Positions 1 to 18,123 of a stretch of 64,000 bases of DNA are shown here, one piece after another. Source of the stretch: Ascaris suum. Its lineage: Eukaryota > Nematoda > Chromadorea > Rhabditida > Ascarididae. The position numbers were made by a program, and so were the translations under genes. The stretch lies in the NCBI GenBank assembly GCA_013433145.1, contig CM024180.1:3809001-3873000 (forward strand), read 5' to 3'. The notes under the pieces are model-generated. The model was not told the origin of the DNA, did not search any database, and was given only the letters and a program-made list of their open reading frames with translations. Position 1 is the first letter of the stretch. Each line of letters starts with the position of its first letter.

Positions 1-163
1 TTCAATAATCTGAATAAATAAGGGGCAAAAAAATGGATATAGATTCACATTTGAGGATACTCAGCTATAGATTCATCGATATCATTATTCAAACATAAAA
101 ATTACCCTAGGATATAAAGAATAATTGAAAAGTTGTATCCTACTGAAAAGAACATCTAGCTAC

Positions 164-264
164 CTGCTCGATCGCGGCCTCGACGGTTCTGCAGCAATTG
201 TGGGCAACCCAGTTGCACTCGTTACCGTCGAAAATGTTATGTTCGACACGCGCGGCTTCGACGC
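164..264 (-). CDS. internal coding exon, Cys-containing, product unknown
   Basis: This is a 101-base GC-rich island in AT-rich DNA. On the minus strand it follows a good acceptor (…TTTTTAG at 265-270) and ends in CAG before a GTAGCT donor at 158-163. It holds two bases of a split codon plus 33 sense codons, with mostly C or G in third positions. The peptide has four cysteines, including a C-N-W-V-A-H-N-C-C stretch, and no family I recognise. Its incoming phase fits the exon at 11379-11463, whose last base would complete a Ser codon. It leaves in phase 0, so the gene continues off the left edge. The plus strand is also open here for 35 codons, from a weak acceptor (CATCTAG) to a TAA at 265-267. 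The minus reading is preferred for its much better acceptor. Confidence 0.5.
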
Positions 265-7137
<6,873 letters not shown>

Positions 7138-7432
7138 TCAAAAACTTGAGTGGAAGCTGTAGTTACAGGCTTTGGCAGTCAGAAGAGGCCAATACTGTTG
7201 AGGAATAATGCCTATATTTAAAGGAAAGTGGTGTCCAAATTTCGCTGACTTGGGCATCGATGGAAGTGTTGTTGACGACTTTTGCGCAATTTTCAGTTGT
7301 GCGCACCTCTCAACTTTCTTGGCAGAAATTACGGCAACCATGCTCTTTGATTCTCTGTTTTTCTTCACGCCGCTCGAAGGCCCCATAAAGCACTCACCAT
7401 CATATGTGGGGTAGGCCTCAACTATGCACCGC
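7138..7432 (-). CDS. open frame after a splice acceptor; possible transposase relic or exon
   Basis: On the minus strand a good acceptor (AATATTTCAG) at 7433 opens a frame of one base plus 97 sense codons, ending in TGA at 7138-7140. A GTGAGT donor at 7392-7397 lies inside it. The alternative is therefore a 35-base micro-exon, 7398-7432, whose frame and phase would also join to 164-264. The full peptide is rich in K and S. It has an acidic start, a G-E-C-F segment and a K-S-M-V-A-V-I-S-A strand. That recalls the strand-rich core of DDE transposases of the ISXO2/Merlin type, but too loosely to assign. The plus strand is open too (7208-7414). Confidence 0.28.
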
Positions 7433-10400
7433 CTGAAATATTAAGCGCTCAATTCCGCGTTCTTGAATAAGTAGAATTTGTAGGTGTCAAGAGTAAGGTG
7501 ATATTCCTATGGAAATTCAGCTCTCGAGAAGTCTCAAAGTGCCGATCATACTTACCTAAGCTTCAGAGAAACGAGAGGGCATACCTTTGTATTTGCAAAG
7601 CACTTACGTTTCCCGACAGTTCTATCAAATGAAGAAATGAAGAAAAACTTCGCGGTGTCGCATAGAAACGCTAACGTTCAGTGGAAAGAAGACGGTCTTT
7701 AAATGTTTTGATCCGTTAAAGCACTATGAGTTGCACTGCTTGTAGCCATATAGCTGTCGTTAGATTTAAAAAAAAAATTGTACTTGCAAACAAGACACTA
7801 TATTGTGACAACGTAGTGAATATACGAATCAATCAGTTTGTTGCTATTATGCCTACCATTGTTAGAAGGAACATTTACTAAGTGTATTAGCTACTGCGAA
7901 GCCAAGTTGGAAAATATAATTCTAAATTGCGCATCTTTCTTCATCATCAACGCATGTTATGAATTGTCTCACGGTCTTTTCGTAGTTCAGAAATGAGAAA
8001 CTACAATATACTTCGACGAAATATCACTACGTACTCAGCGTTTTACGATTTGCGATACTCATTTGACAAGACAGTCAATTCAATATGCTCCTCTCCTGGA
8101 ATATGTTCAACAACTGCGCACAAAAAGCGACAAGCACAGTGAATTCCTTTTCCTTCCCCTCGCCCTTGCAAAAAGTTGGTGAACGATTAAATTGTTTCCT
8201 GCTTTTTGTGTATTTCTGTACTAACTTGCAATAAATTTTAGTAAATCACTAGTTAGAAAATCATTTGCAAAGAGCAGTTACCGTCATAAAATATAAGAGG
8301 AAACTTTCTATAATGAGCTCTAAAGCGCAAGAATATTTCTGATCGTTCGATGCTTTTCGTCATGTCTTTCCTAATATTACGCATAATAGCTTCATTGCCT
8401 ATATTAACAATCTCGTCGTACTTTACGATGCGTGTTTTCTACTGTTTAGTAAAAGGCTACGAGTAAGCTTTTTTCAGCAAATAATACTGAATTAAAGTTT
8501 GGCTTCAACCGCTGTCGATTACCGGATGGTTTCCCTTGGAATGAGAGGAATCATTTCTTCAGAGGTTTCTGGGAAATCGGATATCAGTTTTGTTATTTGC
8601 GATAAATAAAAAAATTTTAATTAAATAATACTTGAAAAACTACATGTTTATGTGCAAAAATAAAACATTTATTGAATTGTTCTCGTCATATTATTTAGAT
8701 TTATGATAGTTATGCACTTTAAGAAAGAGCGGAAGCTCTCTGTCGCTTACTTATCACCGATTTAAAAGTAGGTTTTATCATTCTCACATCATTTTATTGC
8801 AAAAAAAAACTCTTCCTTTGTTATCATACTAAAAATTTCTTTTCTTTTATCATCTCTAGCGATGTGATATCAGAGGATTCTTCGTAAAATAAACTCAAAT
8901 GATTCCTTTGATGAACTATTGAGATATCTTACTGAAAAAAAAACCTTTGTCGCGATATCATTTGCGCAGCGGAGCATAAAAGTGCATCAAGCGGAACGTA
9001 TTCAACAATTATTTCAAGGTGAAGAAAATTATTTTTGAAGTCGCTTTATATTTCCGATTGTGTCTGAAAAGTTTGATACGCGATATTTTTACGTCACGAA
9101 TAAGCACATTTTCGAATATGAAAATAAACTGATAGATTCGAATGCAACCGAAATAAATTGGATAATTTTCAAAAGAGTCCTGAATAATTTTTAAAAATAA
9201 CACATTTAATTGCTGCTAAAGGAATATCTCCCACGAGGAATACAAATGCATCGCCAAAGCTAAAATCTATCATTCAGAGAAAAATATTCCTTATTTTATG
9301 CATTTCACTTGATATTCAAAGGGTTTCGATTCAAGTATTATACATTTTGCAACTGACGACTATAAAGTTCTCAAAAAAAAAAAAAAAAATGGAAGAATGA
9401 GTTTCGTCTCGAATGATTCTCTAAGCATTCATAGCAAGCGTTTTGAATTCAGAATTCAGATTAGCGTTTCGAATCAAACGATAATCCAACACTTCCAATT
9501 ATTATTGATGTTTTTTTGATAGGCTTTCGTTAAATTGTCGAAAACGTTCGATAATTAAAAATTAAAAATCAAATATTAAAAAGAAACACAACTGATTCAT
9601 ATAAAGTAACAAACGATTACAGTGATAGGCGAAAATATCTAATAGTTGAGATAAATTGCACGCATTTTACATATCTTTCATTTTACAATAATCGGATCTC
9701 AATAAAATAAAAACAAAAATCCCTCATAAATTTTCTATGCGAACCATCGAAGTAATAAAATATGAACCCGTTACTTCATATATTTTTTATTTGTAAGTAA
9801 TTTATAAAACTTTTTTATCAGGTGCGAAAAATGCGTAATTTTCCACCCTCATTGATATTCTTCTCTATTTGCTTGCGCTGAATAGGCTTCATTAATCGAG
9901 TGATTTCTTATAGCAGCTTTTTCTTTATAAATATAATGATGTCAGTAGTTATGTTATGCACCAAAATTTCAGACAATTTGTTCTCGTTATGCTCCTATTA
10001 GCACATAAATGTCGATTTCACCCACACGGAGTTCGCATGAACCACCATAATCTCTGGAACTGTTTAGTCCGCAAATGAGGATGACGTCACCGGAAGGGCA
10101 GGAATATTGGCGGGAAGTTTTAAATGCCAAGGATACTAATTGTTTTTTTTTGGCCTTTCGTTTTCTCTCAAGGGTAATGATTGATCGTTCCATAGGAGGA
10201 ACATCTCTCTAGCTGATTTTTGCATTGACAATAATGAAATCAAAGAAGCCGAATTTCACATTGTATACCAGTCATTTTTGAACGATTTTTTCACCTTCAA
10301 TAGCTTTTTTTGCATTGGCCATCATGTTGCTTATACCTCCGAAATACCTCTTTTCATCCCCTTTACCTTTATTCATTCTCTATTTAGGTCTCATGACCTG

Positions 10401-11378
10401 AAAGGTAAGCATGGGAAAATAAATAAAACTCTGGTCACAAGTTTTGTTATCCATTCATTGCGCTTCGACATATTTTAATTTCGTTCAAATTCTAGGGTAA
10501 ACCGTTCGCTTACATTCTCGCATCAGTTTCAATCGATTTACTCATAAGGCGACAATTGAAAGCGTGAAGGTGTCACATAAATGGCTGCGATTGCACAAAT
10601 TTGGCATTCTCTTGTCATATTACAATCCGATGCTTCATAACGTCAATATATAAAGCGCATATAAAAGGAAAAAAAAAACATCGTCATCGTTTGAATGAAT
10701 GAGCGTTTTCGTTTGTAGAAATCGATGAAGCATTATGAGCGAAAAAAAAACTGATTTTAAAATTGATGGAAGAGAACTGAGGTATTTTTTGCGATATTGC
10801 AATTATTAGATGATGGCGAGATAGAAGAAAGGCGGAAGTAAGCGGACGGCGGTATAGACGAAAGTGATCGGAAACAATTTTCAAAGAAGCTTTGATGAAT
10901 ATTCAACAAAAATTGCGAAATCTGTGCAACATTTGGCTAATTGCCGTCTTGTGTAACATTAGAAAACGCAAAAACTGCATTCAACTTCTCTTTATGAATG
11001 TTTTCGTTGCCTATTAGCAAATGAAGAAAAGCTCACGAACATATTCGACAAGCTCATGAACACTACTCAAAGGAAGTAGTCTATCCGCGTTTTCTCTTTA
11101 CGAACTAGTTAAAAACAAAGTTTCCTTTGAATTGTCTCCTTCCCACATCAGCTCAACCACAATCGAACGAATGCTCTTTTGATACGAAGATGCAATGTTG
11201 CGCTCTAAGGGTGATGATTCACGCTAATAAAAAGTGATATGCTGATAAAGTTGTCCTGAATTCAATCTAAAACTTAGGTCACTCAGAGGATGCCTGGACT
11301 GATCGCTGTCTGTTAATTTTTTACGTGTGTGCCTCATCAGACTTTATATCACACCTGACATCACGTGTATTTACTTAC
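7433..11378. other. intron-like stretch
   Basis: The sequence is AT-rich with short poly-A and poly-T runs. Strong donor-like words on the minus strand near 7.55-7.61 kb (two GTAAGT) have no adjacent open exon that I can support. Confidence 0.4.
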
Positions 11379-11463
11379 TTCTACGATTGCTCAGCGAGCA
11401 AGGTGATCCACCAGCAGAGCTGGAGGAAACTTTGAGATTCTTCATTCCTTGCAAATCCAGATT
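11379..11463 (-). CDS. internal coding exon, Ser-rich linker
   Basis: This minus-strand island lies between an acceptor (ATGCCTTAG at 11464) and a textbook GTAAGT donor (11373-11378). It encodes 28 codons in phase 0 plus one extra base. The peptide runs from N-L-D-L-Q-G through four serines, A-G-G-S-P-C-S to S-N-R-R. That is typical of a flexible, possibly phosphorylated linker (S/T near RR). Phase 0 at its start fits the phase-0 end of 17880-18053. The single trailing A fits the GC that opens 164-264. The antisense strand is also open, but without splice signals of this quality. Confidence 0.5.
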
Positions 11464-12297
11464 CTAAGGCATCTCATCAATCAACTTGTGTTACTAAGCG
11501 TTGATGCTCCGCCAAAAAAAAATTGAAGTAAATTCAGAGAAGGAAGAACAATGCCATGGGCACCTGTTCTTCTTGGGGTATCACTCAGCAAAAGATCAGT
11601 CTCTCAGTGAGACTATATAGGAGAGCTGTTGCTACTCATATTTTCGATTCTCTTATTTTAAATTGTTATCATGTAGATTATCCACTCAATCAATGCATAT
11701 AACGCTTAGGAGGTGCAATTTTTAGTTAGAGTAACTGTCAGGCAATTGTGCTCTTGTTTATATGATTAAGTTTGTCAGTTCAAATTGAGGATATAAGCAC
11801 TAAATTCGACCATGGATTTTGTGCCTACTTTCAATCATATATGTGACGCAATCGTAATGAAAACCAAGCCTCAGGCTACTCGCAGGCACAGTCTGCTATA
11901 AGCAACTTTAGTGATACAGGCTAGCAAATATGATGAAAAAGAAAAACTTTTCGACTATATCGAACGAAATATCAAGCGTCTGCTAATGAGAAATGACACT
12001 GGTCTATCTGGCAATACGTAGAGGAAAAAAGAAACTGGAATCAATTATTATTGAGGTCTTAATTAAGTAACTAAGATTATCTAATTTATTTACCTCTCTG
12101 CATATTTATTTGTTAATGTGCAATGCGAGCGGAACGCATTTAGGGGCATTTATTTCGCTTTGATGAGTGGCAGGTGTATCGTGGATGCTAAATATAGCGG
12201 AAGTAAAGAATTGCCTATGCTGCCACTTAAAGATTGCAAGAGGTCAATGAAATAGCACATTTGAGAGCAAACAGTAAACATGAGTTGCCCATAGCAG

Positions 12298-12549
12298 ATG
12301 ATAATTTATTCCAAATATTCTATACTTGAAAAGCTAAAAATTACGTCAGTTTTGCGAACAAGAAATCATCGGCTATATGATCCAAATCCCTTGACATCAA
12401 GTTATGATGTCAACTTTCAGACATACATAAGAGATATATACACTAAAGGTTTTATAGATTTTAATGATCGAATAGACGATATTATACATATGATTGAGCG
12501 TATAGATGTGCCTGAGGCAATTAAAGTTTTTGAATTGAGAGCTGTATAA
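12298..12549 (+). CDS. small uncharacterised ORF, 83 codons
   Basis: This is an ATG-to-TAA frame on the plus strand, lying in the putative intron between 17880-18053 and 11379-11463. The peptide has balanced composition: a basic N-terminal third, then an acidic helical segment with D-D-I-I-H-M-I-E-R, and no low complexity. I see no signal peptide and no known domain. No convincing splice sites or poly(A) signal define it. It could be a small gene, an exon of a nested gene or chance. Confidence 0.25.
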   Translation: MIIYSKYSILEKLKITSVLRTRNHRLYDPNPLTSSYDVNFQTYIRDIYTKGFIDFNDRIDDIIHMIERIDVPEAIKVFELRAV

Positions 12550-13315
12550 CTCTATCAATAGGAAAATCGCACAATATTTTCTTGATATATCACCGTTGTA
12601 TAGTTTCTCTACAACCGATATTCGAAACAGAATAGCAAAACAGTAGTTAGCGGAAAAATAGTCTTGTATATGATGAATATATGAGACATATACTCTTCTG
12701 AATATAGCTCATCTTCTTTCTGTGTGCGAGAAATAATGTTGGATAAGCGTAAGGTCCGAAGTATTCACGATGGGCAGTTGTTGTCAATGACGAAATGGCC
12801 CACTTGCCGAATGCGCAAAGGAAAGTTAATGGGCAAATATTTTAGGAATGACTTCTATTTATTTTTCCGAACCTTAGATATCTGCTAAGAGGCAGCAACG
12901 AGTGAGATAAATCAGTATTTCTTATGCAGCTAGACAGCTACGAAATATCTAGACAAAACTTTGACTTACTGTCTAACTAGTTCAGCAGATCATTACTGCA
13001 GTCAAGCATAGAAGGGCTGGAGGGCAAGACATACAACACGATTTTGATGGCGGCTTCTTAGGGCTCATGTGCCTCTTTGCCCGAGAGATAGGTAAATAAG
13101 TAAATCTCAGCTAGGTGCTTTGAAAGGACGCTAAGGCAGATGAAATCTAAACCAAAATTTGGTTAACAACATACTACTTGATAATCGATGTTACTCTTTT
13201 GATGCATGATTAGTTATCTTACAGATTGACAATTTATAGCTCCATTTATGGAGGACTGCTTGAAGCCAGATACAACTAGGAGAGATGTAGTACACAGGAA
13301 GAACTTATGAAGCAA

Positions 13316-14660
13316 TCATAATATCGTTAATGTTTCACATTCCTTTAGAAAAAATATTGGCAACCCGTCTGGACTACACAATACCTTACTAGGTAACTTT
13401 GTGAAGTGTTTCCCATCCTCTCGCCTTCCTCCTCTCGAAATGAATGTTTCATTATCACATAGGTATACATCAGGAATCTCGTGATCGGAGAAAACATAAC
13501 TATTTTTGCATGACAGCATAGATTTATAACGATAAGAGAGATTCTCAGCGTCGTGATGATCGTCACAGCTTACCTACTCGCTCTCTAAGGAACTAACTTG
13601 CGTAGTTCTTAGAAATTTTCTTACTAAAATAGCAACACCACCTCGAGCGTTGACTGTCGTGTCATATCGAAGTACTGAATAATTCATCTATGAGCAATGC
13701 ACCTGTTGCGCTTCCACTTATCCACAGGTCAATAAGACGGCGAATATCTCTACTATAGACAAAATGCAAGGTAATGTTGCTTCTTGTGGACAAATTTTCA
13801 ATTCATCGACAAGCAGCTTACTTTTTGCTGAAGATATTCTTTCCACTGCCTTTCCATCATATCTTTCTTCTGAACAATTCCGACACCCTTCATTCTTCGA
13901 TCTTCACTACTTCGAGAACCATACTGCCATCGATGCCGTTCTTGGCGGAACAACCCGCCTAGAGTTTCTGGCATCTTATCACTTCTGTGCGTTAAAACTT
14001 GTTCGAGTTGATGTAGAGCGAAGCCAAAAGTCCAATGTGCACACTTATAATTGCGCCCAAAATATCAAGTAAACCATGACGAACGTTCTTGCGTCCGCTC
14101 TGATCTGCGACTGCATGAAGGTCACACCTTTTGGCTAACGCACCGTGGCTTGACAGAGATCAGCATTCAATACTCTGTGTTCGTATTGGTTTAGAGTCGA
14201 GCTTGCTTCGGGTAGATGCGTTTTCATAACGTGCTTTTCTCTTTTCGCCTTTGCAGTCTTTTGAAGAAGCGAGCACCAGAACCCGTAGGTGGTTTTCAAT
14301 AAGAGGCTCTACGCGATAATAACTGATCTCTGACTGCCTTACCGGATCGTTGATAGAAAATAGGCACGGAGTTGACTTTAGCATCTAATATCGCAGCTGT
14401 TTACGCATACTGTGATAGTTCGACCGCAGCACATCCATCGTGCATGTGAGCTTTCCCACTTTCGCGACAAGTTTCTTCCTCAAAAAGCGGTAATTCTGAT
14501 TTCCAATCATAGAGATTGACAAAGCGCTCAGCACCCAACTTGCGAAATACTGATTGCTCGGCGTACCAACAATCAGCAATTGTGTTGACAAAATTGCAAC
14601 GCAATTCTGTCTTTGAATTTCACAACTCGCTGACAAGCGCAATTTGCATAGTTTTTGCAA
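13316..14660 (-). pseudogene. block of broken coding-like frames, possibly an old mobile element or pseudogene
   Basis: The region is slightly richer in G+C than its surroundings. The minus strand is largely open but in shifting frames: 13316-13573 (85 sense codons), 13798-14064 (88 codons with no ATG near the start), 14160-14384, and 14385-14660. Another frame, 14401-14604, runs on past a single TAA for over 30 more codons. Peptides are of normal composition. The 13798-14064 piece ends in a basic, helical W-K-E-Y-L segment. Such a patchwork is what an inactivated coding element would leave. I cannot name a family, and parts of the plus strand (13764-14072) are open too. Confidence 0.25.
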
Positions 14661-17600
14661 CAGCTGTTCGCTAGCGCTTGCTAATGCCGGAAAACTTATG
14701 CAGCATCATTCGGCCAGCTTTGTTAGGGGACATTTTCTCTATGTTCGCCTCTTGTGAAACCCTAGACATATTTGCCTTTATTGGAATTAATATTGCAAAC
14801 GCTTGTGTGCATCTCGACCACTAATTTACCTTTGCAATTGATGGAATTGGTTACTTCAACTTCCTTCGGAACGATCAATATTCTAGAACCCATAAATATG
14901 ATCCATAACCTTGTTCAACTGCATCTAATCTTTTCTTCTTGTCTAGCCATAGCAAAATTATCTCTTACATAAGAAGAGTTTCTAGGGAAATAGGTCGACT
15001 GATTAGAATCACTCAGAATGTTAAATAAAATAAATCTTAAGGTTTATGGAAAAAGCATCCAGTAAATTCTCTAATGACTTATCACTTCATGCAGCTATTC
15101 TTATAATGAGTTCTAATTCTGCGATTTGCAATAAAAAAAAAGTTGTTCTTCGACTCTTTCTTACAAAATTACAAAAAAAAAAGCATTCTGTCGGTGATTT
15201 CTTCGTGATGGTTGTTTTATCATTAGCAGATACCCATCTCATTGTTGTTTATAACCATCGAACTAGAAAAGGTTTCATGATTAAACCTTGGTGGATTTAG
15301 TTCATACATCTAGAATGATCTTACAATCAAACATCCTTCAATTAATCGTTTCCTTTGTGAGCTAAAATTGCCACCTTTCTTTTCAACGATCTTTGCGTAT
15401 GTAAATTCACGTGAAGCAAAATAAGGAAAGAGAATTTTTTTTTTTCATCGGGAATTCCTGCGAAAATAAGCCGTTTGAGAAGTACATTAAGAAACTGACT
15501 GTCTTGTACGAGTTTTATTCTGAGATATACGATCAATTGGTCCATAAGGCTGGGGGTAAAAGGGAGGGATTGCAAAAGAACGCGTTTCGTACCACTTCCG
15601 TCCATGTGCGCTTTTTCACTTAACAGAAGAAGAATATCAACGATAGGCATACATTTTATAACAATAATATAAGCATGCTTCACATATGTAACTTTACTTT
15701 CATGCCTATAAGTTATACCACTCTCGCTTTCTCTCCTTTCTTCTCTCTTTCTTCTCTTCATTCCAATTACTAAATGCTCATTTTCTCGAACTTGATAGTG
15801 CTAAGTTGCGGTACAAGTTGTATGAGTTAAAAATATACACATAAGCTAATCAATTTAACTTTGTGGCTCATACAAGAGGGAAATGCATAAATTCTTTCAA
15901 CGGATTAGATCTAATACAGCAATATTGAGGCTGTTGCACTGATATTTAATTCTTTTATTTCAACGAGCATCATGGTCCGTGATTGTTGTTTCTCTCAAGC
16001 ATTCTTCTATTCGTTTTCTATCCGCAAAATGCACGTGAATTTCTTCTTCTTTTCCATATATCATTTCTTTTATCTTATGTCGCATCGAAAAGACGCAAAA
16101 CCCTTTAATTGAAGATTCCATCTATTCAGAAATGATCCCCGCCCCACACCCTTCCTCTTTTGCTCCACCTCCACCCTTCCCAACCCATTTCGCCCAGTTA
16201 CCTTTCATTCGGCCTATATCGCCCAACTTGCGCTATGTCATGGATTCTAGAAAACAATACGATATATATGACGGTGAAATAGAGCTTACATGAGAACATT
16301 TACACATTCTCAGATATTTGCATAAAATCAAACGCTCCAATTGCAAAAAAATTTCTCTGATGATGCTAACTAATCGATCCCATTTCAACACTTCAAATAG
16401 TTGCCATCTGCAGAAGATCGAAGATATACAATCAAATAAATAAACACAAATTAAAAAGCTCAACAACTTACTAAATATCTCAGCGAAATTTTTATGCGAA
16501 GAAAAATAGACGCATTTTCTCAATGTTACAAATGAAATGATCGTCCAATAGAGTCTTAACACGTTGAAATATCTATTGTAGGAATTAAAAATTGATTAAT
16601 ATGTTAGAAATATTTGCAAATTTTTGCATATTTGCAAGTTTTTTTTTCACTTTTGCGTTTTTAAACATCATTAGGGAAATGTTTCTCTGTGCGGATGTAT
16701 GTGTTTTTCTATGTGTGCATTCGTTAATTGCAACTCAACAATTACTGAGGCGAGCAAACTTGCTGACTTTGAAGTGGAATTCATCGATCTACATCGAAAA
16801 AAAAATATATTGTTGACAATACAGAAAAGAAAAAGGCTAGAAAATTCGTATGCTATCACATCAACAAGATTTTATCTTGAACCCTACTCGCAAAGCAATA
16901 AATGTTTGGGAGAAATTTGCATAGGAGCTAAAAATAACAAGAATATTGAAGGGATTATTCAATATAATTTAGTATTTGTGCGAATAACGCAAGAAAATAG
17001 TAAATGAAGCATGAACAACTCCAAAGCGCGTATAATGTCAATCTAATGCTGTTTCCCAACAATTTTTTGTTGACGAAGTTTGGATCGCTGATTAAGGCAA
17101 TGTTAGCAACGATATTCGACCTGCCATTGTGACAATAGACGTGTATTGTTTCCGCATGACTGATTCCTTCGCGCGCACATTTGACATGCCATTCAAGCAT
17201 AAGTTCTAGGACATTGCTCTTTAAAATTCGCCTGACCTTTCGAGGAAATTTTCTCTCCAATAAGCTAATGATCAAGAAACTTGTTCAAAGAACCAAATTA
17301 TCGATTAATTTATCAACCATTTCAAAGATGTTGCTTCAATTCTCGATTCATTTTCACAATTGCTGCTATTTTCGGATTATCGTCCCGTTGATGGAGAAAT
17401 AAATAATTTCTTAGATGCTATATGGCATTAGCGTAAGTTTTTAATTCCGGAAAATATATCGGTGTTGACTTCATAGCCAACAAGGATTTCTAATTAACTG
17501 AAGAACGCTCTCAGATGGATTATATTCATGCGATACTTTTAATATCACTGCAGGTTGTCATTACACAACTTAATCACATATTGTTTTGATTAGCTCATTT

Positions 17601-17879
17601 TCGTTATCACCTTTTCTTTTTCATAATGATATCGCTTATCACTTTCTCACGAATAGAGATTCTATTTAAATTCGATTGCTATCTCGCTTCAGTACTACAA
17701 CACAACTGCATAGGTAACACGTGTTGCTTTCATGAAAACTCGATGAAGCAATCATGCCACGCTTTTTTTAACAACTTTTCTTAGCTGTAATCCATCATTA
17801 CCAATGCAACCTTGTAAAACATTCTCATAAACTTTTTTTGCTAGAAGTTCCAAAGAAGAGAGTAAATTATTAAAATTAC
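14661..17879. other. non-coding stretch
   Basis: No exon is supported. A minus-strand 139-codon frame (15342-15761) sits partly on a purine/pyrimidine-biased tract (15721-15766). It has no domain and is within chance expectation. Pyrimidine-rich sequence at about 16130-16200 is non-coding. Confidence 0.4.
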
Positions 17880-18053
17880 CTGTGATTTATCACCGCTATC
17901 AAGACAATTTTGAAGACATCGTCGTGTATTATTCTCAAAACCAAGTACACGAGCAAAACGTTTCTTGAAAACTGCCGAATAGAGAGCAATATCATGATGT
18001 CGATTTGTTGGCGGTCCACTCGATATAATGTTTCGTTTTGAATTAGAGCTCAT
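17880..18053 (-). CDS. coding exon with likely start codon, product unknown
   Basis: On the minus strand an ATG at 18051-18053 opens 58 codons that run without a stop to CAG and a GTAATT donor (17874-17879). The peptide starts M-S-S-N-S-K-R-N, followed by S-G-P-P-T-N-R-H-H-D. It continues into a hydrophobic/basic helix-like segment (A-L-Y-S-A-V-F-K-K-R-F-A-R-V-L-G-F) and a Cys pair. This is good protein composition with no low complexity. An in-frame TGA lies six codons upstream, so ATG is the natural start. An acceptor 70 bases before the ATG (TAAACAG, exon start at 18123) could be a trans-splice or leader-exon acceptor. It exits in phase 0, compatible with 11379-11463. I do not recognise the family. 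Confidence 0.5.
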
Positions 18054-18123
18054 TTCATTGAGTAATTGGGTTCATCGACGATTCCAAACGCAAATAATTT
18101 ACTGCTTGAACAACGTCGCTCTC
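18054..18123 (-). other. putative 5' leader with short overlapping frame
   Basis: Between the TAAACAG acceptor and the ATG of the exon at 17880-18053 lie 70 bases that are themselves open in another frame. They read E-S-D-V-V-Q-A-V-N-Y-L-R-L-E-S-S and continue to a TGA that overlaps the next ATG region. An ATG inside it would make a six-codon upstream ORF. Either it is a leader carrying an upstream ORF, or it is coding sequence thrown out of frame by an indel. Confidence 0.35.

Noticed and set aside
13764..13860. L-L-F-A-E-D-I-L on plus, resembling the reverse-transcriptase F-A-D-D motif
   Set aside because: No other reverse-transcriptase motifs occur in frame and the catalytic D-D is not intact. 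Most likely coincidence.
15342..15761. 139-codon minus ORF
   Set aside because: It begins in a purine-rich tract (K/R/E run). No recognisable family, and an opposing plus frame is open.
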